Source: Eubacterium plexicaudatum ASF492 (GTDB lineage: Bacteria; Bacillota; Clostridia; Lachnospirales; Lachnospiraceae). Taken from it: a DNA stretch of 64,000 nt. The position numbers and the translations under genes are program-made. The notes under the pieces were generated by a model. It did no database searches and had not been told where the DNA came from. It saw only the letters and a list, made by a program, of their open reading frames with translations. Positions 19,946-29,762 of this stretch are shown here, in pieces. Each line of letters opens with the position of its first letter. Positions within the stretch are counted from its first letter, which is position 1. The stretch is taken from contig NZ_AQFT02000001.1 in assembly GCF_000364225.2 (NCBI RefSeq), positions 1,364,001 to 1,428,000 on the forward strand, in the 5' to 3' direction.

Positions 19946-20821
19946 ATGAATCAAAAACGTATCTTTTGGATTATTTTGCTGTTTCTTATTGCAAGCCTGG
20001 ATGTGAGCCTGACACGGAATCTGGAGCAAAATCATAGTACCGGACGATGGGAATCCCAGCTTGCAGATGAAGAGGAAGCTCTTGCAACTATTCGTGCATT
20101 TGAGCTTCCATACGATGTTTACAAAAAGTTTTTCGGAAAATTAAAAGAAGATTTTAAAATTAAAAACAATCGGGAATTAAGTGAAAGTATTCTGGCATAT
20201 TTGTTCTGCCAGTCTTTGGAACAGTCGGATCTGGAACAATGGCGTGAACAGGAACAGGAGGCGGAACCGGAATTATATGCTGATTTTACAAAAATGATAG
20301 AAAATCTGCTGGCAGATGCCGTTTTTTTCCCGGTACCGGAAGCTTCCGATAACGAAGAAGCTTCGGTATCGTATGAAAACAGCTGGCAGTTCGAACGTAC
20401 TTATGGCGGTGTAAGAGGGCATGAAGGATGCGACCTTATGGCATCCGTTCAAGTAAGAGGATATTATCCGATTGTCAGTGTAAGTGACGGCATCGTTGAA
20501 AAAATGGGATGGCTACCGCAGGGCGGCTATCGAATTGGAATTCGCAGCAGACAGGGCGTGTATTATTATTATGCGCATCTGGCAGAATATGAAGAAGGAA
20601 TTACGGAAGGCATGGATATAACGGCAGGTCAGCTGCTGGGATATATGGGAGATACCGGATACAGTGAAGTCGAAGGCACGACCGGAAATTTTCCGGTACA
20701 TCTGCATTTTGGGATGTATCTGGATGTGGACGGAAAGGGCGAGGTGAGCTTTAATCCGTACTATCTGCTTGGAATGCTGGAACATAAAAAGTTAAAGTAC
20801 GTGTATCGGAGAAAAGGATAA
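19946..20821 (+). CDS. membrane-anchored M23 family metallopeptidase
   Basis: This is a predicted peptidoglycan endopeptidase of the LytM/M23 type. A signal-anchor helix (residues 6-20) is followed by an acidic helical region and the M23 domain from about residue 155. Zinc ligands are visible as GHEGCD (His and Asp) and VHLHFGM near residue 255. AGGAGG precedes ATG 19946. The divergent YlbJ-like neighbour suggests a sporulation or envelope role (inference). Confidence 0.88.
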   Translation: MNQKRIFWIILLFLIASLDVSLTRNLEQNHSTGRWESQLADEEEALATIRAFELPYDVYKKFFGKLKEDFKIKNNRELSESILAYLFCQSLEQSDLEQWREQEQEAEPELYADFTKMIENLLADAVFFPVPEASDNEEASVSYENSWQFERTYGGVRGHEGCDLMASVQVRGYYPIVSVSDGIVEKMGWLPQGGYRIGIRSRQGVYYYYAHLAEYEEGITEGMDITAGQLLGYMGDTGYSEVEGTTGNFPVHLHFGMYLDVDGKGEVSFNPYYLLGMLEHKKLKYVYRRKG

Positions 20822-20853
20822 CAGATTGCTTTACAACAGGAAGGAGACGCTTT

Positions 20854-22833
20854 ATGACAGGATTTTTACCGGTCTGCAGGGAAGATATGGAAGCAGAAGG
20901 AATCAAACAGCCGGATTTTGTATATGTGATCGGAGATGCATATGTAGATCATCCGTCATTTGGCCATGCCGTGATCAGCCGGGTTTTGCAGGCACACGGA
21001 TACCGGGTATGCATTCTTGCGCAGCCGGATTGGAAAAATCCGGACAGCATAGCTGAGTTTGGCATGCCGCGGCTTGGCTTTCTTGTAACGGCCGGAAATA
21101 TGGATTCGATGGTAAACCATTACAGCGTATCCAAAAAGCGGCGTGCTGCGGATGCTTATTCACCGGGCGGTGTGATGGGAAGGCGGCCGGATTATGCTAC
21201 CATTGTATACTGCAAGATGATACGAAAAGTGTATCCGCAGATTCCGATTATTATTGGAGGAATCGAAGCGTCTTTGCGAAGACTCGGACATTACGACTAC
21301 TGGTCGGACAAAGTCAGACGTTCGATACTGCTGGACTGCAGTGCGGACCTGATCAGCTATGGCATGGGGGAGCGAAGTATTGTAGAAATTGCTGACGCGC
21401 TTGCGGCAGGGATAGACGTTTCGGATATTACATTTATTAAAGGGACGGTATTTCGGACCCGAGACCATGCACTTGCCAGTGAAGATGCGCTGCAGCTGCC
21501 GTCCTATGATCAGATCAGACTGGATAAGGCAGCATATGCAAAAAGTTTTTTCATACAGTATCGCAATACGGATCCGTTTGGAGGAAAACGCTTGTATGAG
21601 ACATATAAAGGTGGTTTATATGTCGTGCAGAATCCGCCTGCAATTCCGCTCGGTCAGATGGAGATGGACGATGTTTATGAACTTCCGTATATGCGTACGT
21701 ATCACCCGTCTTATGAAGCAGCAGGCGGTGTTCCGGCAATACAGGAGGTTCGCTTCAGCCTGACGAGCAGCCGTGGATGTTTTGGAGGCTGCAGCTTCTG
21801 TGCACTGACGTTTCATCAGGGCAGAATTATCCGGAGCCGAAGCCATGCTTCCATACTAAGAGAAGCGGAAACTCTGATCAGGGAACCGGATTTTAAAGGT
21901 TATATCCATGATGTAGGCGGGCCAACCGCCAATTTCAGACATCCGGCATGTGATAAGCAGCTGACGAAGGGAGCATGTGCGGACAGACAGTGTCTGTTTC
22001 CGTCTCCATGTCCGAACCTGAACGTGGACCATCGGGATTATATGGAACTTTTGCGCAAACTCCGCAGTCTGAATGGCGTTAAAAAAGTGTTTATCCGCTC
22101 CGGCATCCGGTTTGATTATCTGATCTATGATAAAAACCGGCAGTTTCTGCGGGAATTATGCGAGTATCATGTAAGCGGGCAGCTGAAAATCGCACCGGAA
22201 CATATTTCGGATGCGGTGCTTGAAAAAATGGGCAAGCCTCCGGTTGCGGTTTATGAAAAATTTGTACGTGCTTATGAAAACATGAATAAAAAAATCGGCA
22301 AAGAGCAGTATCTGGTACCCTATCTGATGTCTTCGCATCCCGGTTCCGGACTGAAAGAAGCGGTCGAACTGGCGGAGTTTTTGCGTGACAAAGGGTATGT
22401 GCCGCAGCAAGTGCAGGATTTTTATCCGACTCCGTCTACAATCTCTACCTGCATGTATTATACCGGACTGGATCCGCGAACGATGCAGCCGGTTACCGTT
22501 GCCGTGAATCCACATGAAAAAGCGATGCAGCGTGCGCTCATACAATACCGTAATCCGAAAAATTATGATCTGGTAAAAGAAGCGCTCATAAAGGCCGGAC
22601 GTACGGACCTGATCGGGGACGGAAAGAAATGCCTGATCGGAGTACGCAATTTTGCCGGACTAAGAGAAGAACAAAGAAATTACAAAAATGCGGCAAAGAA
22701 GAAGGATTACGGCAAAAAGAAAGACAGCGGTAACAGGAAAGACAGCGGTAAAAAGAAAGACAGCGGCAAAAAGCAGCGAAAAACCATAAAGGCAGGAAGA
22801 AAGCATGAAGCAGTTCGAAATAGGCGCAAATGA
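20854..22833 (+). CDS. YgiQ family radical SAM protein
   Basis: This is a 659-residue radical SAM protein of the YgiQ/UPF0313 family; its reaction is unknown. The N-terminal domain has VIGDAYVDHPSFGHAVI near residue 26; the cluster motif CFGGCSFC is near residue 310. The last 40 residues are a Lys-rich tail with repeated KKDSG/KKDYG units, an extension that varies between strains. The stop lies inside the next gene, overlapping it by 29 nt. Confidence 0.93.
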   Translation: MTGFLPVCREDMEAEGIKQPDFVYVIGDAYVDHPSFGHAVISRVLQAHGYRVCILAQPDWKNPDSIAEFGMPRLGFLVTAGNMDSMVNHYSVSKKRRAADAYSPGGVMGRRPDYATIVYCKMIRKVYPQIPIIIGGIEASLRRLGHYDYWSDKVRRSILLDCSADLISYGMGERSIVEIADALAAGIDVSDITFIKGTVFRTRDHALASEDALQLPSYDQIRLDKAAYAKSFFIQYRNTDPFGGKRLYETYKGGLYVVQNPPAIPLGQMEMDDVYELPYMRTYHPSYEAAGGVPAIQEVRFSLTSSRGCFGGCSFCALTFHQGRIIRSRSHASILREAETLIREPDFKGYIHDVGGPTANFRHPACDKQLTKGACADRQCLFPSPCPNLNVDHRDYMELLRKLRSLNGVKKVFIRSGIRFDYLIYDKNRQFLRELCEYHVSGQLKIAPEHISDAVLEKMGKPPVAVYEKFVRAYENMNKKIGKEQYLVPYLMSSHPGSGLKEAVELAEFLRDKGYVPQQVQDFYPTPSTISTCMYYTGLDPRTMQPVTVAVNPHEKAMQRALIQYRNPKNYDLVKEALIKAGRTDLIGDGKKCLIGVRNFAGLREEQRNYKNAAKKKDYGKKKDSGNRKDSGKKKDSGKKQRKTIKAGRKHEAVRNRRK

Positions 22834-23790
22834 AGCCGGACAGCGTCTGGATAAATATTTGAAAAAACTGCTGCCGCAGGCAGAAAGCAGCTTTATTTAC
22901 AAAATGCTCCGGAAAAAAAATATTGTGCTGAATAAAAAAAAGGCGGAAGGCAGTGTACATCTGACTGTCGGTGATTCGGTGACGCTTTATCTGTCGGACG
23001 AAACGTTTGAAAAGTTCGGTCCCGCGAAAACTTCTGACCGTGCATTTGAAAAAGCAACGCAAAACATACCGCACATACAGGTACTATATGAAGATGCGGA
23101 TATTTTAATCGTCAATAAACCGGCAGGTGTGCTGTCTCAGAAAGCAGATGCCTCCGAACCGTCCATGAATGAACGTGTGATTCAATATTTGCTGGATACG
23201 GGAGCCGTAACCGCCCGGACGCTGCGGACATTTCGCCCGTCCGTATGCAACCGTCTGGACCGCAATACGTCCGGGATTCTGATTGCAGGAAAGTCGCTGT
23301 CCGGACTGCAGATGATGTCCGCACAGCTGAAAAACCGTTCCATGCAAAAATATTACCGCTGTATCGTGGACGGAATACTGACAGAAGGAAATCATTTAAA
23401 AGGTTATTTATATAAAGATAAAAGAAAAATAAAGTCGAAATTTATCAAATAAAAGAAAAAAGTTCGACGCCGGAGCATGCTTCAAAGGAAGGAGCGCAGT
23501 ATATTGAAACGGAATATCGGCCGCTTGGACACGGGGAAAACCGGACGCTGCTGGAAGTGCATCTGATTACGGGACGTTCTCATCAGATTCGCGCACATCT
23601 GGCTTCGATCGGGCATCCGATTATCGGTGACCCGAAATACGGCGATTCGATTTTGAACGAAGCGTATTACAAAAAAAGCGGGGTTCGTTATCAGCTGCTG
23701 CATGCTTATCGGGTAATTTTTGAAAATGGTCAGGAAGTGGCGGCTCCGCTGCCGGAATATTTTTCCTGTTATCCGATTCGGCAAATATAA
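22805..23790 (+). CDS. RluA/RluD family pseudouridine synthase, frameshifted
   Basis: This enzyme isomerises uridine in large-subunit rRNA. The N-terminal S4-like RNA-binding domain has AGQRLDKYL; the catalytic motif is [12 protein letters not shown] near residue 148. The frame breaks at the A4 run near 23423; one added A gives [16 protein letters not shown] and continues to [10 protein letters not shown] and the stop at 23790. Restored length is about 328 aa. It overlaps ygiQ by 29 nt. RluC-type specificity (23S positions 955, 2504 and 2580) is possible but not provable here. Confidence 0.9.
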
Positions 23791-23827
23791 TCTAAGGAAC
23801 GAAAACCGGCATCAGAGGAGGCCTTTC

Positions 23828-24361
23828 ATGGCGACATGGACTTCACGCGGCCTGCGCGGCTGTGCACTGGAAGAATACATTAACCGGACAAATGAAAAAT
23901 ATCTGGAACATGGTCTGGCGCTGATTCAGAAAATACCAACGCCGATTACTCCAATTAAAATTGACAAAGCGTCCCGCCACATTACACTTGCTTATTTTGA
24001 ACGGAAAAGTACCGTTGACTACATAGGCGCCGTACAGGGGATACCGGTCTGTTTTGACGCAAAAGAATGCCGCACGGATACGTTTCCGCTGCAAAATATC
24101 CATGAACATCAGGTGAATTTTATGGAAAATTTTGAAAAACAGGGCGGGATCGCTTTTATTCTCATTTTGTACCACGCAAGAGAAGAGTTTTATTACCTGC
24201 GTTTTTCCAAATTGAGGGAATTTTGGAACAGAATGCAGGAAGGCGGAAGAAAAAGCTTTCGATATGAAGAATTAGAACAGGATTTTATTTTTAAAACGTC
24301 CGGCGGACTGCTTGTTCCTTATTTGGATGAAATTCAAAAAGATTTGAGTCTCAGAGATTGA
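23828..24361 (+). CDS. recU: Holliday junction resolvase RecU
   Basis: RecU cuts Holliday junctions in Gram-positive bacteria. The 177-aa protein has the N-terminal SRGLRGCALEEYINRTN, the nuclease core with VDYIGAVQGIPVCFDAKEC (Asp and acidic/Lys active-site residues) near residue 59, and HEHQVNFMENF near residue 92. The GAGGAGGCC site precedes ATG 23828. The his promoter begins inside the last codons. Confidence 0.9.
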   Translation: MATWTSRGLRGCALEEYINRTNEKYLEHGLALIQKIPTPITPIKIDKASRHITLAYFERKSTVDYIGAVQGIPVCFDAKECRTDTFPLQNIHEHQVNFMENFEKQGGIAFILILYHAREEFYYLRFSKLREFWNRMQEGGRKSFRYEELEQDFIFKTSGGLLVPYLDEIQKDLSLRD

Positions 24362-24385
24362 CAAAGCACGGAAAAAACGTATACT
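24358..24385 (+). promoter_or_regulatory. promoter of the histidine operon
   Basis: TTGACA at 24358 overlaps the recU stop and TATACT lies at 24380 after a 16-nt spacer. The leader contains a small GGCTG/CAGCC hairpin at 24394-24410. Confidence 0.7.
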
Positions 24386-24459
24386 GAAATGTAGGCTGCT
24401 TTTTTCAGCCGGTAGGGCAGCCGAATATCGAAAACGAATATGAAGCAAGGAGTAGACAA

Positions 24460-25659
24460 ATGAAACAGCATCTGCTGCATACACCGGAAGGTGTCCGGGA
24501 CATCTATCAGGGAGAATGCGAGAAAAAATTATATTTGGAAGATAAATTATTTAAGATACTGAAAACGTATGGGTATCAGCCAATTCAGACGCCGTCTTTT
24601 GAGTACTTTGATATTTTCGGAAAAGAGATTGGTACGACAAAGTCCAAAGATTTATACAAGTTTTTCGACCGGGAGGGCAATACACTTGTACTGCGCCCGG
24701 ATATTACGCCGTCCATTGCCCGTGTTGCGGCAAATTATTTTATGGAAGATCCGATGCCGATTCGTTTTTGCTATAAAGGCAATACTTTTATCAATACGGG
24801 AAGTCTGCAGGGCAGGCTGAAAGAAAACACGCAGCTTGGCGCAGAACTGATTGGCGATAATACGCCGGATGCGGATGCGGAGATTTTATCTATGGTTGTA
24901 GACTGTCTGATCCATGCGGGATTAAAGGAATTTAAGCTCAGTGTCGGACATGTAGGTATTTTACAGGGGATGATGGAAGCTGCCGGCTTTGACGAAGAGG
25001 AAGAAGACGTTGTACGGGATCTGATTATGAACAATAACTTTTTTGGCGTGGACAGTTTTCTTGAAGCCAGACATTTGGATCAGGAATTAAAACGGCTTTT
25101 TTCCGTAATCGGAAAGCTTTACCAGTCTGCCGAAGAGTTTCAGGCAGCCAGGGCAGCCGCGGAAAAATATCCGAAAATTCAGGCGGCAATGGAACATCTG
25201 GAAAAGCTGCAGTCGCTGACGCTGCTGTATGGAATTGATAAATATATCAGCTTTGAACTTGGTGTCGTCAGCAGTTACAAATATTATTCCGGCATGATTT
25301 TTCATGGTTACACGTTTGGAAGCGGAGAGCCGATTGTAAAAGGCGGCCGGTACGACCGTCTGCTGAAGCATTTTGGCAAAGACACGCCTGCGATCGGATT
25401 TGTCATTGTAACGGACCAGCTCATGGCGGCGCTTTCCGGACAAAAGATAGAAACGCCTTTGGAGCATGTGGGACAGCTTGTCGTATATGATGAAGCACAC
25501 CGGGAAGATGCGGTGATCTATGCACGCAGACAGCGTGCGGCCGGATGCAGTGTGGAACTGCTTTTAAAAGCGGTAGACAGGACAAGAGCCGATTATGAAG
25601 CGTATGCCGGCCGCAGACAGATTGCAAGACTGCGGTTTATGGACGATCGGCAGCAATAG
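24460..25659 (+). CDS. hisZ: ATP phosphoribosyltransferase regulatory subunit HisZ
   Basis: HisZ resembles histidyl-tRNA synthetase and activates the short-form HisG, also carrying the histidine feedback site. It begins HTPEGVRDIYQGECEKK and has class II motif 2-like TLVLRPDITPSIAR near residue 73 and a GGRYDRLL motif near residue 296. It is 399 aa. The next gene is a 220-aa HisG lacking the C-terminal regulatory domain, which needs HisZ. Confidence 0.94.
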   Translation: MKQHLLHTPEGVRDIYQGECEKKLYLEDKLFKILKTYGYQPIQTPSFEYFDIFGKEIGTTKSKDLYKFFDREGNTLVLRPDITPSIARVAANYFMEDPMPIRFCYKGNTFINTGSLQGRLKENTQLGAELIGDNTPDADAEILSMVVDCLIHAGLKEFKLSVGHVGILQGMMEAAGFDEEEEDVVRDLIMNNNFFGVDSFLEARHLDQELKRLFSVIGKLYQSAEEFQAARAAAEKYPKIQAAMEHLEKLQSLTLLYGIDKYISFELGVVSSYKYYSGMIFHGYTFGSGEPIVKGGRYDRLLKHFGKDTPAIGFVIVTDQLMAALSGQKIETPLEHVGQLVVYDEAHREDAVIYARRQRAAGCSVELLLKAVDRTRADYEAYAGRRQIARLRFMDDRQQ

Positions 25660-25694
25660 ACCGACGGCGTTTACATGGATGGAGAACAGAATTT

Positions 25695-26357
25695 ATGGAA
25701 GAAAACAGATATTTAACGTTTGCGCTTGGAAAAGGCAGGCTTGCCAAAAAGACGCTGGCGTTGTTTGAAAAGATCGGCATTACGTGTGAAGAAATGAAAG
25801 ATACGGATACGAGAAAGCTGATTTTTGTAAATGAAGAAGAGAAAATGCGGTTTTTTCTGGCAAAAGGACCGGATGTGCCGACCTATGTGGAATACGGCGC
25901 CGCAGATATCGGAATTGTCGGGGAAGATACGATACTGGAAGAAAAACGAAAGATTTTTGAAGTGCTGGATCTTGGATTTGGCAAATGCAGGATGTGCGTC
26001 TGCGGTCCGCAAAAAGCAGTCGGACTGCTGCAGAAGCGGGAGTGGATGCGGGTCGCTTCCAAATACCCGAACATTGCCAAAGATTACTTTTATAATAAAA
26101 GACATCAGACGGTAGAGATTATTAAATTAAACGGTTCGATCGAACTGGCGCCGATCGTAGGGTTGTCAGAGGTAATTGTAGACATTGTGGAAACCGGCTC
26201 AACGCTGCGTGAAAACGGACTGGAAGTGCTGGAAGAAGTATGTCCGCTGTCTGCCAGAATGGTTGTCAACCCGGTCAGCATGAAAATGGAAAATGAACGG
26301 ATTACGAGACTGATTGCTCTGTTAAAACAGGAGCTGAGCAAAGACAGTACGGTTTAA
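25695..26357 (+). CDS. hisG: ATP phosphoribosyltransferase, short form
   Basis: HisG catalyses the first step of histidine synthesis. The 220-aa length marks the short form that acts with HisZ. FALGKGRLAKKTL is at the N-terminus, GAADIGIVGEDT near residue 68 and the PRPP-binding VETGSTLRENGL near residue 165. It begins 35 nt after hisZ. Confidence 0.96.
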   Translation: MEENRYLTFALGKGRLAKKTLALFEKIGITCEEMKDTDTRKLIFVNEEEKMRFFLAKGPDVPTYVEYGAADIGIVGEDTILEEKRKIFEVLDLGFGKCRMCVCGPQKAVGLLQKREWMRVASKYPNIAKDYFYNKRHQTVEIIKLNGSIELAPIVGLSEVIVDIVETGSTLRENGLEVLEEVCPLSARMVVNPVSMKMENERITRLIALLKQELSKDSTV

Positions 26358-26383
26358 ATGATAAAAACAGGGAGTGAATAACA

Positions 26384-27676
26384 TTGAGAATTGTAAAACT
26401 CACAAAGGAAACTACGGAAAATTTACTGGAGGAGCTTTTAAAAAGAAGTCCGAACAGCTACGGCGAATATGAAAACCGTGTCAATGACATTGTTGAACAG
26501 GTTCGTGAAAAAGGGGATGCAGCGGTTTTCGATTATACAAAACGTTTTGACGGCGCGGATATCTGTGAACAAAACATTCTGGTAACCGAGGATGAAATTC
26601 GGGAAGCGTATGAACTGGTGGATCCTTCCCTGCTTACGATCATTCGCGCAGCGCTTGTCAATATCGAAAGTTTTCATGAAAAGCAGCGTCAGCAGTCGTG
26701 GTTTACTTCCGAGGAAAACGGGATTTTACTTGGTCAGAAGATTACGCCTTTAAAAACAGCCGGTGTGTATGTACCGGGCGGAAAGGCAGTGTATCCGTCT
26801 TCGGTGTTAATGAACATCGTTCCGGCAAAAGTCGCCGGTGTGGACCGGATTATTATGACTACGCCGCCGGATAAAGACGGAAAGATCTGTCCGTCTACAC
26901 TCGTAGCCGCAAAAGAAGCCGGTGCGGATGAAATTTATAAAGTAGGCGGTGCACAGGCGATCGCTGCAATGGCATTTGGGACACGGAGCATTCCAAGGGC
27001 GGATAAGATCGTGGGACCGGGAAATATTTATGTTGCACTTGCAAAAAAAGCGGTCTTTGGTTATGTCAGCATTGATTCCATTGCCGGCCCAAGCGAGATC
27101 TTGGTGCTGGCGGATGAAACGGCCAACCCAACCTATGTGGCTGCGGATCTGCTGTCTCAGGCAGAACATGACGAAATGGCCTCTGCCATATGCATCACGA
27201 CTTCTATGGAACTGGCACGGCAGGTATCAGGAGAAACGGACCGGTTTCTGGAAACACTTTCACGCAGGGAAATTATACAAAAATCGCTTGACCGATACGG
27301 ATATATTCTTGTAGCGGACAGTATGGATGAGGCAATACTTGCGGCAAATGAAATTGCTTCCGAACATCTGGAAATACTTACAAAAGACCCGTTTGAAACA
27401 ATGACAAAAATACGCAATGCCGGCGCAATTTTTGTGGGCCCGTACAGCAGCGAACCGTTAGGGGATTATTTTGCGGGACCAAATCACGTGCTGCCGACCA
27501 ATGGTACGGCCAGATTTTTTTCCGCATTAAGTGTGGACGATTTTATAAAAAAATCCAGCATCGTTTCTTACTCAAAAGAAGCGCTTGCGCCGGTTTACAA
27601 AGATATCGTGCGCTTTGCAAAATCCGAACAGCTGACCGCGCATGCGAACTCCATACAGGTACGTTTTGAGCCATGA
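26384..27676 (+). CDS. hisD: histidinol dehydrogenase
   Basis: HisD oxidises histidinol to histidine using NAD. The 430-aa protein contains AGVYVPGGKAVYPSSVLM near residue 126, VGPGNIYVALAK near residue 213, the zinc ligands in LLSQAEHDEMA near residue 257, the active-site ASEHLEI near residue 326 and GPNHVLPTNGTARF. Translation starts at TTG 26384 after GGGAGTGAATAACA. It follows hisG by 26 nt. Confidence 0.95.
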   Translation: MRIVKLTKETTENLLEELLKRSPNSYGEYENRVNDIVEQVREKGDAAVFDYTKRFDGADICEQNILVTEDEIREAYELVDPSLLTIIRAALVNIESFHEKQRQQSWFTSEENGILLGQKITPLKTAGVYVPGGKAVYPSSVLMNIVPAKVAGVDRIIMTTPPDKDGKICPSTLVAAKEAGADEIYKVGGAQAIAAMAFGTRSIPRADKIVGPGNIYVALAKKAVFGYVSIDSIAGPSEILVLADETANPTYVAADLLSQAEHDEMASAICITTSMELARQVSGETDRFLETLSRREIIQKSLDRYGYILVADSMDEAILAANEIASEHLEILTKDPFETMTKIRNAGAIFVGPYSSEPLGDYFAGPNHVLPTNGTARFFSALSVDDFIKKSSIVSYSKEALAPVYKDIVRFAKSEQLTAHANSIQVRFEP

Positions 27677-27720
27677 TGCGCATGTCACAATATATGATAA
27701 AACAGAAAGGTTTATAGATT

Positions 27721-29001
27721 ATGGAACTTAAAATATTGGCGGCTACACTGTATTTAAAAGACGGTGTGCCCGTAAAGGGGCCGGATGATCTGACTCCAGC
27801 GGGAGATTTGAATTTTCTTGCAAAAGTATATAACGACAGCGGAATTGATAAAATATTTGTATTTGATCTTTCCAATGAAGATAAAGAACACGAAAAAAAT
27901 ATTCATACAATCCGGGAACTGAATCGTCTGACAGAAATCCCGACATGCGGCGGAGGAAATATCAGACGTCTGGAAGATATTAAAAAACTGCTCTATGCCG
28001 GATGCAAGCAGGTGCTGATCAACGGCTCCAAGTCGTATTGCTTCGCATTGGTAGATGAAGCATCGTCCCGGTTTGGACATGAAAAAATACTGGTATCTGT
28101 GAAAAATATTGATTTTGTATTTAAACACAAAGAAGTAATTAATCAAAAAATTCACGAAATGCTCGTTATGGAGCCAAAAATACTGGATTCCGTTGAAAAT
28201 CTGACGGATACGCAGTATGTTGCGCTCTGTGAAGAAAATGATCTGGAACATATGCTGAACATTTTGCATCGGGAGCATTCCCGTGGCATTTACGGTACGT
28301 TTTTAAATACTGTGGAAATCAATGCGATGGAGTTAAAATCCACACTTTCGGCGCATGGCATCAAAATGGATAATTTCGAACCTGCATTAAAGTGGAGTGA
28401 TTTTAAATTAAATGCGGATGGAATGATTCCTGTCATTGCACAGGATTACCGCACGGGCAAAGTACTGATGCTTGCTTACATGAATGAAGAGGCATTTAAC
28501 AAAACGATCACAACCGGAAAAATGACTTATTACAGCAGAAGCCGCAAAGAATTATGGGTGAAAGGCGCGACATCCGGCAATATCCAGTATGTAAAAGTAC
28601 TGACCGCTGACTGTGATAAGGACACAATACTTGCCAAAGTATCACAGGTAGGTGTGGCATGCCACACAGGGAAGTACAGCTGCTTCCACAATGAGATTGT
28701 ACATAAAGAATATATCGAACGCAATCCGCTGAAAGTTTTTGAAGATGAGTATGCGGTTATTCAGGACCGGAAAATCAATCCGAAAGAAGGTTCTTACACC
28801 AACTATCTGTTTGATAAAGGTCTGGATAAAATATTGAAAAAAGTAGGAGAAGAAGCGACGGAAATCATCATTGCCGCAAAAAATCCGGATGCGGAAGAGA
28901 TGAAGTACGAAGCTGCTGATTTTCTGTATCATTTAATGGTGCTGATGGTAGAAAAAGGACTCACCTGGGAGGATATAACCGGGGAACTGTCGCAGCGGTA
29001 A
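27721..29001 (+). CDS. hisIE: HisF-like domain fused to bifunctional HisI-HisE
   Basis: The C-terminal half does steps 2 and 3 of histidine synthesis. HisI (about residues 215-320) has VLMLAYMNEEAF, YYSRSRKELWVKG and the metal site HTGKYSCFHN. HisE (about 330-426) has KVGEEATEIIIAAKN. The first 200 residues form a HisA/HisF-like barrel (DGVPVKGPDDL, IPTCGGGNI), but the catalytic Asp near the N-terminus (CLDV in HisF) reads LYLKDG and the second catalytic Asp region reads SVKNID. I infer that the barrel is inactive and structural or regulatory. Confidence 0.88.
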   Translation: MELKILAATLYLKDGVPVKGPDDLTPAGDLNFLAKVYNDSGIDKIFVFDLSNEDKEHEKNIHTIRELNRLTEIPTCGGGNIRRLEDIKKLLYAGCKQVLINGSKSYCFALVDEASSRFGHEKILVSVKNIDFVFKHKEVINQKIHEMLVMEPKILDSVENLTDTQYVALCEENDLEHMLNILHREHSRGIYGTFLNTVEINAMELKSTLSAHGIKMDNFEPALKWSDFKLNADGMIPVIAQDYRTGKVLMLAYMNEEAFNKTITTGKMTYYSRSRKELWVKGATSGNIQYVKVLTADCDKDTILAKVSQVGVACHTGKYSCFHNEIVHKEYIERNPLKVFEDEYAVIQDRKINPKEGSYTNYLFDKGLDKILKKVGEEATEIIIAAKNPDAEEMKYEAADFLYHLMVLMVEKGLTWEDITGELSQR

Positions 29002-29136
29002 CAAAAGAGCGATATCATTTATCCGGAGAAATTTTCATACGGCATGCTCTTGGAATTGTCATAAAATTGGAATAGCCCGGACCTGTCTGCATAAACTTAT
29101 AGTAAATACAAACAGGTTCGAATTTGGGAGTCAGGT

Positions 29137-29433
29137 ATGCTTGGAAATGAATATGCGCAGGCGAGAAAGCAGTATGTAGAAGAAGTGCGGCGGTCTTTTA
29201 ATCATGCACAGCCGGATGAATATGAAGCGGAACCACAGGCAGGCGCCACATCGTTTTTTAAGGTGCGTCTGCTGATCGCGGTCTGCATCTTTGCCGCATT
29301 TGTACTATGCGACCGGACAGGGAGCCGGTTTTACAATTACACGACGAAAGAAGTCGTATCCATGCTGAAACAGGAACGGTTTCAGTCGCATCTGGATGCG
29401 ATTCGGGAAGCCTGGAATTCCCTTTCGGAGTGA
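29137..29433 (+). CDS. small single-pass membrane protein, unknown
   Basis: This 98-aa protein has a charged N-terminus, one transmembrane helix at about residues 47-63 and a short C-terminal helix. I do not recognise a family. GGGAGTCAGGT precedes the ATG. It stands alone between hisIE and a terminator. Confidence 0.6.
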   Translation: MLGNEYAQARKQYVEEVRRSFNHAQPDEYEAEPQAGATSFFKVRLLIAVCIFAAFVLCDRTGSRFYNYTTKEVVSMLKQERFQSHLDAIREAWNSLSE

Positions 29434-29445
29434 AGGGGATAAAAA

Positions 29446-29496
29446 AATACGGCTGACAGACGGTGTTGTTTCACAGGTCTGTCGGCTGTATTTTTT
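29446..29496 (+). terminator. terminator after the small membrane protein gene
   Basis: A 16-nt arm from AATACGGCTGACAGAC pairs with GTCTGTCGGCTGTATT, and six T follow. Confidence 0.85.
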
Positions 29497-29762
29497 ATGT
29501 TCCAAAATAGAAATGTCAGTTGCAATTCCAATATGTGTCTATTATACAATTTTTTAATCTAATAAATACCTTTACATTCCAAAATGGTAAATTTATTATA
29601 ACCTGAAAAATAATAAATATCAATAGGGCAGATTTAAATATTACCTGATGATTTCATTGAAAAATGGATAAACATACGATATATTGAAAATAAATCTTTA
29701 ATATGACAGCTACATGTCACATTAGGTGTGATATAGTTTTTAACAGCACAAGGAGTATTTTC

